This document shows positions 6,130-12,797 of a DNA stretch of 12,797 bases, in pieces. The notes below the pieces were generated by a model. It ran no database searches, was not told the DNA's origin, and saw nothing but the letters and a program-made list of their open reading frames with translations. Location: assembly GCA_030634615.1 (NCBI GenBank), contig DAOWAL010000023.1:1-12797 (forward strand), read 5' to 3'. The position numbers and the translations under genes are program-made. Origin of the DNA: Candidatus Aenigmatarchaeota archaeon. Lineage in GTDB: Archaea > Aenigmatarchaeota > Aenigmatarchaeia > QMZP01 > QMZT01. Numbering within the stretch: the first letter of the stretch is position 1; each line of letters opens with the position of its first letter.

Positions 6130-7622
6130 GTGAGAAAGAATCTTTGTCTGAAATCGAGGAGAGAAAGGCCAAGCTCAAAGAGCTCAGAAAGATGAAAGAG
6201 GATCCTTACAAAAGAAGATTCGATAAAACTCACCACGTATCCAATATAGAGGAGAAATCCAAGAAGCTCAAAGATGGCCAGCTGAAAAAGAGTTTCAAGG
6301 TTTCCGTTGCAGGTCGTGTGAGGTCCATCCGTAAGCATGGCGGTATCATGTTTTCCGACCTTGAGGATTACACCGGGAGGATACAGCTCTTCCTCGAAGA
6401 AAAAACACTAGGGAGAAAGAAATTCGAATTCTACGATTCGATGTTTAATACAGGTGATATTGTCGGAGTGAAAGGTTTTGTTTTTAGGACAAAACGCGGA
6501 CAGCTGAGCATTTGGGTCGAGAGTTTCGAGCTTCTGACCAAATCCTTGAGGCCTCTCCCGAAGGAATGGTTCGGCCTTAAGGACAAAGAACTTCGATATA
6601 GACAGAGGTATGTTGATCTTATACTCAGCCCTGAAGTGAGGGAGACATTTGCAAAACGTGCAAAGGTAATAGAAGCAATACGCGAATTCCTGAAAGGCAG
6701 GGAATTCATTGAGGTTGAAACTCCCACACTCCAGCCGATTTACGGAGGTGCTTCTGCTAAACCTTTTGAATCAACCCTCAACGCGCTTGATATGAAAGTT
6801 TACATGCGCATCTCGAATGAGATGTACCTCAAGCGTCTGATAGTTGGGGGCTACGAGAGGATATTTGAATTCTCACAGGATTTCAGGAATGAGGGCATAG
6901 ACAAGACTCACAATCCGGAATTCCTTCTCATGGAAACTATGTGTGCTTACGCTGATTACAAAGAGAGCATGGAAGTTACTGAGAAGATGATAGAACATGT
7001 TGTCAAGAAAGTGCATGGTAAAACCAAGGTAGTTTACCAGGGAGAGATTATAGAATTCAAAACGCCTTGGAAGTGCATGACCATGCTGGAATCCATAAAG
7101 AAATATACAGGGAAGAATTTCTCCAAGCTCGATGACAAGGAAACTTTCAAAGTAGCCAAATCCCTTGGAGCAGAAGTCGAGGAAGGTATGAGCTGGGGAG
7201 AGATAGTGGCCCAGGTCTTTGAAGACAAAGTTGAAGAGCATCTCATACAACCTGTTCACATATACGATTTCCCTGCAGATGTCTCTGGACTTTCAAAGAA
7301 GACAAAGAAAGACGACAGGATTGCCGAGCGTTTTGAGAGCTTTGTCAACACATGGGAACTCATAAACTCATATTCAGAAGCCAATGATCCGGGTCAGCTT
7401 GAAGAATACTGGAAAAAAGCCGAGAAAGAACTCAAAAAAGGAGACGAGGAAGCCCAGAGACTGGATACTGATTTCCTCAACGCTCTTGAATACGGCATGC
7501 CACCAACATCCGGGATAGGACTCGGTGTCGACCGCCTCGTGATGCTGATAACGAATTCGGCTTCGATCCGTGATGTTCTTTTCTTCCCTTTCATGAAGCC
7601 TGAAGATGACTCAAGGGTATGA
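6126..7622 (+). CDS. lysS: Lysyl-tRNA synthetase, class II
   Basis: 498 residues, the usual length of class II LysRS. It charges tRNA-Lys with lysine in the cytoplasm. The N-terminal OB-fold (about 58-140, with GRIQLFL) binds the anticodon and is followed by the LysRS-typical linker RPLPKEWFGLKDKELRYRQR and YVDLI. Motif 1 lies around 185-203. Motif 2 is FRNEGIDKTHNPEF (about 253-266) followed by CAYADY. Motif 3 is SGIGLGVDRLVML (about 461-473), with its arginine kept, and SIRDVLFFPFMKP completes the C-terminus. No key residue seems lost. The start chosen is the ATG at 6126, which overlaps the PLD-like gene's stop by 4 bases; an ATG at 6114 would add four residues. Codon choice (more CTC, AAG, GAG) looks richer in G+C than the surface-protein genes, as expected for high expression or acquisition. 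Many archaea carry the unrelated class I LysRS, so this form is informative about lineage. Confidence 0.97.
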   Translation: MSEKESLSEIEERKAKLKELRKMKEDPYKRRFDKTHHVSNIEEKSKKLKDGQLKKSFKVSVAGRVRSIRKHGGIMFSDLEDYTGRIQLFLEEKTLGRKKFEFYDSMFNTGDIVGVKGFVFRTKRGQLSIWVESFELLTKSLRPLPKEWFGLKDKELRYRQRYVDLILSPEVRETFAKRAKVIEAIREFLKGREFIEVETPTLQPIYGGASAKPFESTLNALDMKVYMRISNEMYLKRLIVGGYERIFEFSQDFRNEGIDKTHNPEFLLMETMCAYADYKESMEVTEKMIEHVVKKVHGKTKVVYQGEIIEFKTPWKCMTMLESIKKYTGKNFSKLDDKETFKVAKSLGAEVEEGMSWGEIVAQVFEDKVEEHLIQPVHIYDFPADVSGLSKKTKKDDRIAERFESFVNTWELINSYSEANDPGQLEEYWKKAEKELKKGDEEAQRLDTDFLNALEYGMPPTSGIGLGVDRLVMLITNSASIRDVLFFPFMKPEDDSRV

Positions 7623-7634
7623 TATCTCGGTTAA

Positions 7635-7644
7635 TTTATTTAAA
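7635..7644 (+). promoter_or_regulatory. TATA element for tRNA-His
   Basis: TTTATTTAAA sits in the 49-base gap between lysS and the tRNA. Initiation about 26 bases downstream would be near 7666, a few bases before the mature 5' end, as expected for an archaeal tRNA gene. Confidence 0.5.
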
Positions 7645-7671
7645 ATACCTCTCTGATATTAATACACTCAT

Positions 7672-7746
7672 GGCCACGGTGGTGTAGCCTGGTTAGCACA
7701 TCAGCTTGTGGAGCTGGTAGCTCGGGTTCAAATCCCGGCTGTGGCC
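7672..7746 (+). tRNA. tRNA-His (anticodon GTG)
   Basis: It folds as a complete cloverleaf without an intron. The acceptor stem is GCCACGG with CTGTGGC (one G-U pair). The D stem GTGT/GCAC encloses AGCCTGGTTA. The anticodon stem TCAGC/GCTGG encloses TTGTGGA, giving anticodon GTG. The T stem TCGGG/CCCGG encloses TTCAAAT. The variable loop is only 4 bases (TAGC). Identity is confirmed by the histidine hallmark: an extra 5' G at 7672 (position -1) opposite discriminator C73 at 7746. Here the G-1 is encoded in the DNA. No 3' CCA is encoded, since the next bases are CTTT, so it must be added by nucleotidyltransferase. Confidence 0.97.
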
Positions 7747-7747
7747 C

Positions 7748-7763
7748 TTTGTTTCTAATTTTT
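7748..7763 (+). terminator. T-rich terminator after tRNA-His
   Basis: Directly after the tRNA come a TTT, a TTTCT and then a TTTTT tract within 16 bases, without a hairpin. This is the usual archaeal form of intrinsic termination. It also ends the rightward PLD/lysS/tRNA block before the convergent gene at 7790. Confidence 0.5.
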
Positions 7764-7789
7764 ATATTCTTACCCAATTACGGCAATTG

Positions 7790-9901
7790 CTAGCTAGCTA
7801 TGCTTTCAACTGCGCTTGCTATCATCTCTCCGAACATGAGTGTTGATGCCATGGCGACAAGGAAGTACATTGAAACTGCGATAATAAGCATCTTTCCTGC
7901 CATGTTCCACTGGTATACTTTGTTTTCGCCCTGGGAAATCTTTGTAAGGAACATTGCAAGTATGATTATGACCTCTATGAGATATATCCCTATTATGAGC
8001 TGGAACATCTCAGGTGAAATTGATGATGCAACACCACCTGAACCGCCGCCTATAAGACCAGATGTCATGTTGACGGGAAGACTTGACCCTTCGCTGAGTT
8101 CCTGGAGTCTTTCACCTAAAATAGAAAGAACTTTTATGATTACCTGGGCCATGGCAACGATAATGCCTGTGACCATTGGCGTTAGAAGATAAGCTTGGAA
8201 TGTCATTGAGGATGTCGATTCCTGAAGCAATTCGCGGATGTATTCCTGAGTTTCTCTAATGTTTCTCAAATATTTGGAAACAGTGAGCATACCTTCTGCA
8301 GCATATTTAACACCTTTTCTTGAAATGTCAACTATCATGAGCATTATGTTTCTGATAAGCTTGCTTGGATAGTATCTAATTGCTCCGTATTTTTCATGGA
8401 ACAACGAATCCTTAAACGTCATTCCAAGGTTTTGTATGTTTTTGAGTGCTATTATAAACATATTTGCTATGCTAAGATCTTTTACATCGTCAATTGTTTT
8501 TTCAAGTGCTATTTCTGGAGGACTACCGCCAGATACCCTGTTACCTAACTGGAATAGGGCCAGTTCAAATTCACTTTCTGTTGCTAAAACATCTCCCTGA
8601 ATCTTTATTCTCTGGAAATTTGACAGGAAGAAATACGTTGCAATACCGTATGCAATGCTCATTGTTATTAGCAGTGACATCATAATGGTGTACCAGTCGT
8701 GCTGCCCTGCACCTGAAAATAATATTTCCGGATTTTCAGAAAAGAACAACAATGGCGGTATCAAGAAAATTAGTCCAACCATTAATGCTATAGGAATTGC
8801 TGGTACTGCAATTTTTTTATCTCCCCTCTTTATCATGAAACTTCCGCTTGGTGGGAGATCGGGGTGATTGGAAGTATCCACTTGCGAAAACGTTGTTGGT
8901 CTTTTGTTCAGTACATTATTTATGAACCATATTAAAAACACAGGAAGTATTACATCATAACCTAGGAAGAAGTACTCAGGTCTTGCCATGTCGGAAAGAA
9001 ATACGGCGGCCATTGGTGCCATGACACTTCCAAGTATTGGTAAAACAATACCCATCATGTGTATTACGCTAACAGGAAGAGCGAGTTCCTGGGCATAGTG
9101 TTTCATCCTTGTTTTTGTTCCGTCTAAAATAACGTCAAGCGCTTCGTCAAGTATTATTTCAGATTTACTTGATGAATGCGTTTGTGAATCCCGTATAAGT
9201 CTTAAGGATTCGGCAAATTCCTCATTCTCAGGTTTCCACTTTGCTATGTAGTCGCCCATGGCATGTGATGCTGAATAATATTTCCCCATTTGTATGTCCC
9301 ATAATATCCTTCTCATGTCCCATGCAAGCGGACCTGTAACATTCGCTGCCGAAAATTTCAATGCCTGCTCAAGGTTTGGTGTAACCCTCATTGAAACAAC
9401 CATGTAAAGGATTGCTAAAACAACCTGAGATGAAGCCTGCATTCTGTAAGCTTTCATGAGATTTTTGGGGTATTTCAAAAAATAGTATCCAAGTCCAAGA
9501 CCACCTGCTGATACAAACACAATTCCAATCAAAGGTAAAATTCCAAGTGCCACGGTAATAACAGATGCTATGATAAATGCCATTAGTGTAAGAACAAAAA
9601 GGGCCATTACATCTTTTGGTGTAATTCTCATGCTCGTAAAGGCAATTCCGCTTTCAAGTTCTTTTTTTGTTGCTTCATCTGGCGGATTGACTGACAATAC
9701 CTTACCAGACATTTTCGCTAAAAACTCAAACCATGTCAGTCTTTTTTTGTCCCTTTCTTTGAAGAGTTTAAATTCTCTTGAACCGATTGGGACTTTCTTA
9801 CTCATTGTTGGATATGATAATTCTCTGTATGGTCTTTGGCGTGTTGTTTTTTCCGGTTTCTTCTCTTCTTCCTTTTTTTTCTTTCCGAATAAACTGACCA
9901 T
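7790..9901 (-). CDS. T2SF-family (FlaJ/TadC-like) pilus or secretion platform membrane protein with two T2SF domains
   Basis: About 703 residues from the ATG at 9901 (MVSLFGKKKKEEEKK). A GTG at 9934 would add 11 residues and overlap the adhesin stop by 4 bases (GTGA); GGGAT lies 10 bases before the ATG, so both starts are possible. A basic cytoplasmic segment (1-95) precedes a TM pair (about 97-142). The first T2SF helical domain (about 159-304) contains the typical VSMRVTPNLEQALKFSA block, and more TM helices follow (about 276-331, 364-386, 403-425). The second T2SF domain (about 444-590, ESEFELALFQLGNRVSGG) precedes TM helices near 568-591, 630-653 and 667-692. Family members form the inner-membrane platform that works with a secretion ATPase to assemble archaella or type IV pili. 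FlaJ is usually nearer 550 residues, so this is a long form. It follows the adhesin gene in a probable operon, suggesting that the platform handles that adhesin or its pilins. No ATPase or pilin is visible. Confidence 0.9.
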   Translation of the reverse strand: MVSLFGKKKKEEEKKPEKTTRQRPYRELSYPTMSKKVPIGSREFKLFKERDKKRLTWFEFLAKMSGKVLSVNPPDEATKKELESGIAFTSMRITPKDVMALFVLTLMAFIIASVITVALGILPLIGIVFVSAGGLGLGYYFLKYPKNLMKAYRMQASSQVVLAILYMVVSMRVTPNLEQALKFSAANVTGPLAWDMRRILWDIQMGKYYSASHAMGDYIAKWKPENEEFAESLRLIRDSQTHSSSKSEIILDEALDVILDGTKTRMKHYAQELALPVSVIHMMGIVLPILGSVMAPMAAVFLSDMARPEYFFLGYDVILPVFLIWFINNVLNKRPTTFSQVDTSNHPDLPPSGSFMIKRGDKKIAVPAIPIALMVGLIFLIPPLLFFSENPEILFSGAGQHDWYTIMMSLLITMSIAYGIATYFFLSNFQRIKIQGDVLATESEFELALFQLGNRVSGGSPPEIALEKTIDDVKDLSIANMFIIALKNIQNLGMTFKDSLFHEKYGAIRYYPSKLIRNIMLMIVDISRKGVKYAAEGMLTVSKYLRNIRETQEYIRELLQESTSSMTFQAYLLTPMVTGIIVAMAQVIIKVLSILGERLQELSEGSSLPVNMTSGLIGGGSGGVASSISPEMFQLIIGIYLIEVIIILAMFLTKISQGENKVYQWNMAGKMLIIAVSMYFLVAMASTLMFGEMIASAVESIAS

Positions 9902-9930
9902 ATTAATACTTATCCCGTTTTGCTTATATT

Positions 9931-12797
9931 TCACCCTTTTGAGATGTTAAGGGCAAGGTTTTCATCAGAAAGTCCATCGTTTTTTATGGCAATGGCATTA
10001 CTGCCACCTAATATTTTCCTGTTGTTACCCATTATATCTTTGTCCGTGTAATCCAGATACATTTTCATTTTATATTTGTCGCCAAGTCCAAATGCAAATG
10101 ACGGTTCTGGATAGTATAAGAAATCACCTGTGTTTATCAGACTTATTCTGTTGTTTATTGCTCTCCAGTCACCTCTTGTGAAAACAACGAACATAATGGA
10201 ATTTGGATAATTCAAATCCATTCCGATTGCGAAATCACTTGCAGTTTTGTTTGTAAGTAATCCAAGAAAATGCTGGTTTTGGAAAACTACACCGTAAAGC
10301 GAATTTGCTGTGTATGATGCAATATAATAACTTGGCGGCTGACTGAAATACTCGTTTGTCATATCTGCAAAATCCCTTACACCTGTTCCTGGTATGTATG
10401 TTTTAGCACTTGTCTGGTTTAGTACAAGTCTTATTCTAATCTTTACCGAAACTGCTTCAAATGTTGTTATGTTCGTATCTTGTGCATTTCCAAGATCAGT
10501 TCCCGTAACTTCAACAGTCCATGTACCAGTCGCCTCTGGTGGAACACGATAATTGTATTCGTACGTATAACCGTTTGTTATTGATGTTATTTCTGTCATG
10601 TTAACATTGTCAATTATAGTTGCACTGTTGTTGTCTTTTATGGTTATTTTTACCGAACTGATGTCAGTTGCTCCGTCACCATCTGTGACATTTGCCTTTA
10701 TGTATATTCTTGTGCCTGATTTTACAGTTATGATTTCATTGTAATCTTTATCATAAATTTTCGGTGTTTCAACTTCCAAAACATGATTATATGTGATATT
10801 ACAGACCTGTGATGAGTATGGTGTCGATGTACCGTTCTGGTTCTTCGCTCTTATCCTGTAACAATATTGAGTATGGGGCGGAGATACTTCATCTATATAA
10901 GATGTTTCACTTGCCCATACTGTCCAGTTCTTGTCTGTCCCTCCCGCGTTTCCGGTTGTCTCCTCTATATAATATTCTATTCCAACAGGGTTTCCTCCCA
11001 TGCTGAAATTGACTTCACATGAATGTGACCCATTGTATGATGTTGTCACGCTTGTTATTGAAGGTTGATTTGCGAGAGTGTAATTGCAAACTTCCCCGCT
11101 TTCAGTTCCTGTATTTGTCAAATTATCCCTGTACTGTACGCGGAAACAATACAATGTATCTGGGGTAAGAGAATTGTTTACATAGGTATTGCTTGCCTGC
11201 CATGAACCGACTGTTCCTGAATCATTGAATCTATATGGAAGACTGTGAATACCAGCACCGGAATCAGTTGCTGATTGTGCTGTTACTGTTGCTGATGTTG
11301 TTGTCGTTACAACAGAAAGTATTTGTGCAGGATTTGGTGTAGGTGCAGAATTATCTGCTGTGAAATTTACTGATACATCGTTTGAAATCTCATACGTATC
11401 ATTTAACCTGCAGAAGATGGTATGATCATTTTCATCTCCCCATGGATTTGAAAAGGTACAGCTCCTTTCGCCTGTTCCCAATGTTGAATTGCAGTAGTTA
11501 TCTTTTCCGCTCTCATTTCCACAGCTTAATGTGTATGAGTCACCGTTAGTATCTCCTGCTCCGGTAGTTATTATGTTTATATGGTCTCCGCTTCTGACGT
11601 GAGTAATATTTAACAAAATTCCTGTAATAGATGGATTATCATTTTCTGTAAAGTTTCTTTCGTTCTCAAACTCGTCTGCACCTATGCTATCATTTGCAGA
11701 TACTCTGAAGGTGTAATTTGAACCATCTGTTGTTACTTTTGTTATGTAGCATGTGACATATGTTCCGGAACCAACTTTATTCATTGTTTCGTTTACACCA
11801 TTCCATTCAAACATACAAGTATCTATGTTATTACCGTCAGTATCGTTAACAGTGACATTAATTGTTACAGAATTTCCAACCTGTCTGGAATCGTGTGCAG
11901 GCGTTGGGTAAACATATGTCAAATCTATTGCATCAACGCATTCTCCTGAAATACAATCGTCGCCTCCTGAACAATCTGCATCTGTCTGGCAATCGTACCA
12001 TGTCCCGGGTGAACTGACAAGACAATAATCTGTATCTCCATCCCCGTCCACATCAACATGACTTTCGTTTGCATAGCAGTTCCCGTTCGCTATACACTTG
12101 TTTGCATTGCAGCATGCTTTGTCACTTGTATTTGTCATCCAGTTGTTGTCCATGCTTGCGTCTGCTGTTCTGGTTGCATAATTCTCACCTGAATCATCAC
12201 CACAACACTCTGTCTCAGAACCTGTGGTGTATTCACCGAATCCCGACGACTCACCACCTTCTACCCAGTCGTAAATTGTGCATCCCGATGATGATGCTTC
12301 ACAGTATGCCTGGTCATCGTCTCTGTTATGTACAGAAGATCCACAGCCAGAGCCACTGCATGTTACTGTATCAGTATATGTCCCTTGTGATGGACAACAA
12401 GTGCTTCCGTCACCGCTACATGCCAGTGCGCATGTTGTACCGTTTGAGTATGTATCATCACCGCATGCCCAGTCACCAGAATAACATGTTGTTCCTTCAT
12501 TGTAACCATTACCGTATACCGTGATGCTGGAGCCATTTGCATTGCTACCGTCTGAACATGATATGTCGCCATAAAAACATGTCCCTGAAGAATCACTTAC
12601 GGAATTATCAGGAGTGTACCCATTACCGTAAAGAGTGCCGCCTGAAGCCCCGTTTAATTCACTTCCGCTTGAACATGTTATATCCCCATAAAAACAATAA
12701 CCGCTTGTTGCAGTTGTCGGATTCAAGGTATTGCACGCTGAATTTGAGCTTGAAAAATATCCATTTCCGCAAAGTAAATTAGTTGTATCGTTACCGT
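9931..12797 (-). CDS. Large Cys-rich, Ig/FN3-repeat adhesin-like surface protein (5' end outside window)
   Basis: The frame stays open from the stop at 9931-9933 to the right edge (954 visible residues). A TTG at 12726 is not a credible start, because the repeats continue upstream of it (CGNGYFSSSNSAC). Numbering from that codon, residues 1-111 are tandem Cys/Gly repeats (YGNGY and CFYGD blocks). A Cys-rich stretch with ECCGDD and ACC pairs (about 110-235) includes an Asp-rich loop, DVDGDGDTD (225-233), resembling calcium-binding loops. A C-x5-C-x5-C-x4-C module (246-263) follows, then Ig-like domains (about 266-360 and 362-458), two FN3-like domains (about 461-555 and 556-645), another Ig-like domain (about 648-757) and an unrecognised C-terminal domain (760-931). 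About 30 N-glycosylation sequons are visible. No TM helix occurs near the C-terminus (it ends LALNISKG), so anchoring, if any, must be N-terminal or by assembly. It ends next to the T2SF platform gene. I infer a secreted or pilus-associated adhesin. Confidence 0.85.
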   Translation of the reverse strand, partial: GNDTTNLLCGNGYFSSSNSACNTLNPTTATSGYCFYGDITCSSGSELNGASGGTLYGNGYTPDNSVSDSSGTCFYGDISCSDGSNANGSSITVYGNGYNEGTTCYSGDWACGDDTYSNGTTCALACSGDGSTCCPSQGTYTDTVTCSGSGCGSSVHNRDDDQAYCEASSSGCTIYDWVEGGESSGFGEYTTGSETECCGDDSGENYATRTADASMDNNWMTNTSDKACCNANKCIANGNCYANESHVDVDGDGDTDYCLVSSPGTWYDCQTDADCSGGDDCISGECVDAIDLTYVYPTPAHDSRQVGNSVTINVTVNDTDGNNIDTCMFEWNGVNETMNKVGSGTYVTCYITKVTTDGSNYTFRVSANDSIGADEFENERNFTENDNPSITGILLNITHVRSGDHINIITTGAGDTNGDSYTLSCGNESGKDNYCNSTLGTGERSCTFSNPWGDENDHTIFCRLNDTYEISNDVSVNFTADNSAPTPNPAQILSVVTTTTSATVTAQSATDSGAGIHSLPYRFNDSGTVGSWQASNTYVNNSLTPDTLYCFRVQYRDNLTNTGTESGEVCNYTLANQPSITSVTTSYNGSHSCEVNFSMGGNPVGIEYYIEETTGNAGGTDKNWTVWASETSYIDEVSPPHTQYCYRIRAKNQNGTSTPYSSQVCNITYNHVLEVETPKIYDKDYNEIITVKSGTRIYIKANVTDGDGATDISSVKITIKDNNSATIIDNVNMTEITSITNGYTYEYNYRVPPEATGTWTVEVTGTDLGNAQDTNITTFEAVSVKIRIRLVLNQTSAKTYIPGTGVRDFADMTNEYFSQPPSYYIASYTANSLYGVVFQNQHFLGLLTNKTASDFAIGMDLNYPNSIMFVVFTRGDWRAINNRISLINTGDFLYYPEPSFAFGLGDKYKMKMYLDYTDKDIMGNNRKILGGSNAIAIKNDGLSDENLALNISKG
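11938..11991 (-). other. Cys-rich C-x5-C-x5-C-x4-C module in the adhesin
   Basis: This segment encodes CQTDADCSGGDDCISGEC, with the same Cys spacing and the same Asp-x-Asp-Cys and Ser-Gly-x-Cys positions as the module in the other surface protein at 2593-2646. Here it separates the Cys-rich N-terminal part from the Ig-like domains. Confidence 0.7.
12486..12797 (-). repeat. Tandem YGNGY / CxYGDxxC protein repeats in the adhesin gene
   Basis: The coding strand holds imperfect units of about 31-39 codons: CFYGDITC (from 12696), CFYGDISC (from 12579) and the decayed CYSGDWAC (from 12486), alternating with YGNGY or CGNGY blocks. The similarity shows in the DNA too: plus-strand ccattaccgta recurs at 12506-12516 and 12620-12630 (114 bases apart), and gaacatg followed by ccataaaaaca recurs 117 bases apart (12554 and 12671). 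The array runs off the right edge, so its copy number is unknown. Confidence 0.75.

Noticed and set aside
6431..7259. Several minus-strand frames of 70-128 codons across lysS
   Set aside because: They are shadows of a fully conserved lysyl-tRNA synthetase, and their translations show no domain or membrane logic.
7790..9901. Specific assignment as archaellum FlaJ (ArlJ)
   Set aside because: The protein is longer than typical FlaJ and no archaellum genes are visible, so only the T2SF family level is supported.
12724..12726. TTG as start of the adhesin
   Set aside because: The frame stays open to the window edge and the same Cys/Gly/Asn repeat continues upstream, so the gene is truncated by the window.
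12069..12782. Plus-strand frames (68-151 codons) and a minus-strand frame (12363-12596) overlapping the adhesin repeats
   Set aside because: Low-complexity His/Ser/Met/Cys translations produced by the repetitive Cys/Gly coding strand. The adhesin frame is continuous and domain-bearing.
12486..12797. CRISPR array
   Set aside because: The repeats are imperfect, in frame, of variable length and part of a coding sequence; there are no direct repeats with unique spacers.

Overview
The window looks archaeal. It has AT-rich TATA-type promoter elements rather than bacterial -35/-10 pairs. It encodes two very large, sequon-dense extracellular proteins, a FlaJ/TadC-type membrane platform with two T2SF domains, an HtpX-like M48 membrane protease, and a tRNA-His without an encoded CCA. 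The mix of long Ig/FN3-rich surface proteins, Cys-rich modules and a class II lysyl-tRNA synthetase fits an uncultured, possibly DPANN-type, archaeon. That placement is an inference; no taxonomic marker was compared.

Left block (1-5560). A 5'-truncated membrane protein with two transmembrane helices and a coiled-coil tail runs rightward and ends at 431. Only 6 bases separate it, tail to tail, from a leftward three-gene cluster. In order of transcription this cluster is a ~1311-residue N-glycosylated surface protein with a C-terminal membrane anchor and a very basic cytoplasmic tail (5475 to 1540), an HtpX-like M48 zinc protease (1489 to 689), and an 83-residue coiled-coil protein (689 to 438) whose start overlaps the protease stop.

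Middle block (5530-7765). A perfect 12-bp palindromic TATA element (5533-5544) sits between the surface-protein gene and a rightward gene pair. The pair is a membrane-anchored single-HKD phospholipase D/Nuc-like protein and, with a 4-base ATGA overlap, a class II lysyl-tRNA synthetase. A tRNA-His gene with its own TATA element follows, with a T-rich tract after it.

Right block (7790-12797). A leftward operon holds the 3' part of a large Cys-rich, FN3/Ig-like adhesin (5' end outside the window) followed by a ~703-residue T2SF-domain pilus/secretion platform. No pilin, ATPase or prepilin peptidase is visible; if they exist they lie beyond the right edge.

The window is dominated by the cell envelope: an anchored glycoprotein next to a membrane protease, and an adhesin linked to a type IV pilus-like platform. 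These flank a small housekeeping island (lysS and tRNA-His). No stretch longer than about 110 bases lacks a gene, and I saw no insertion sequence, CRISPR array or rRNA.
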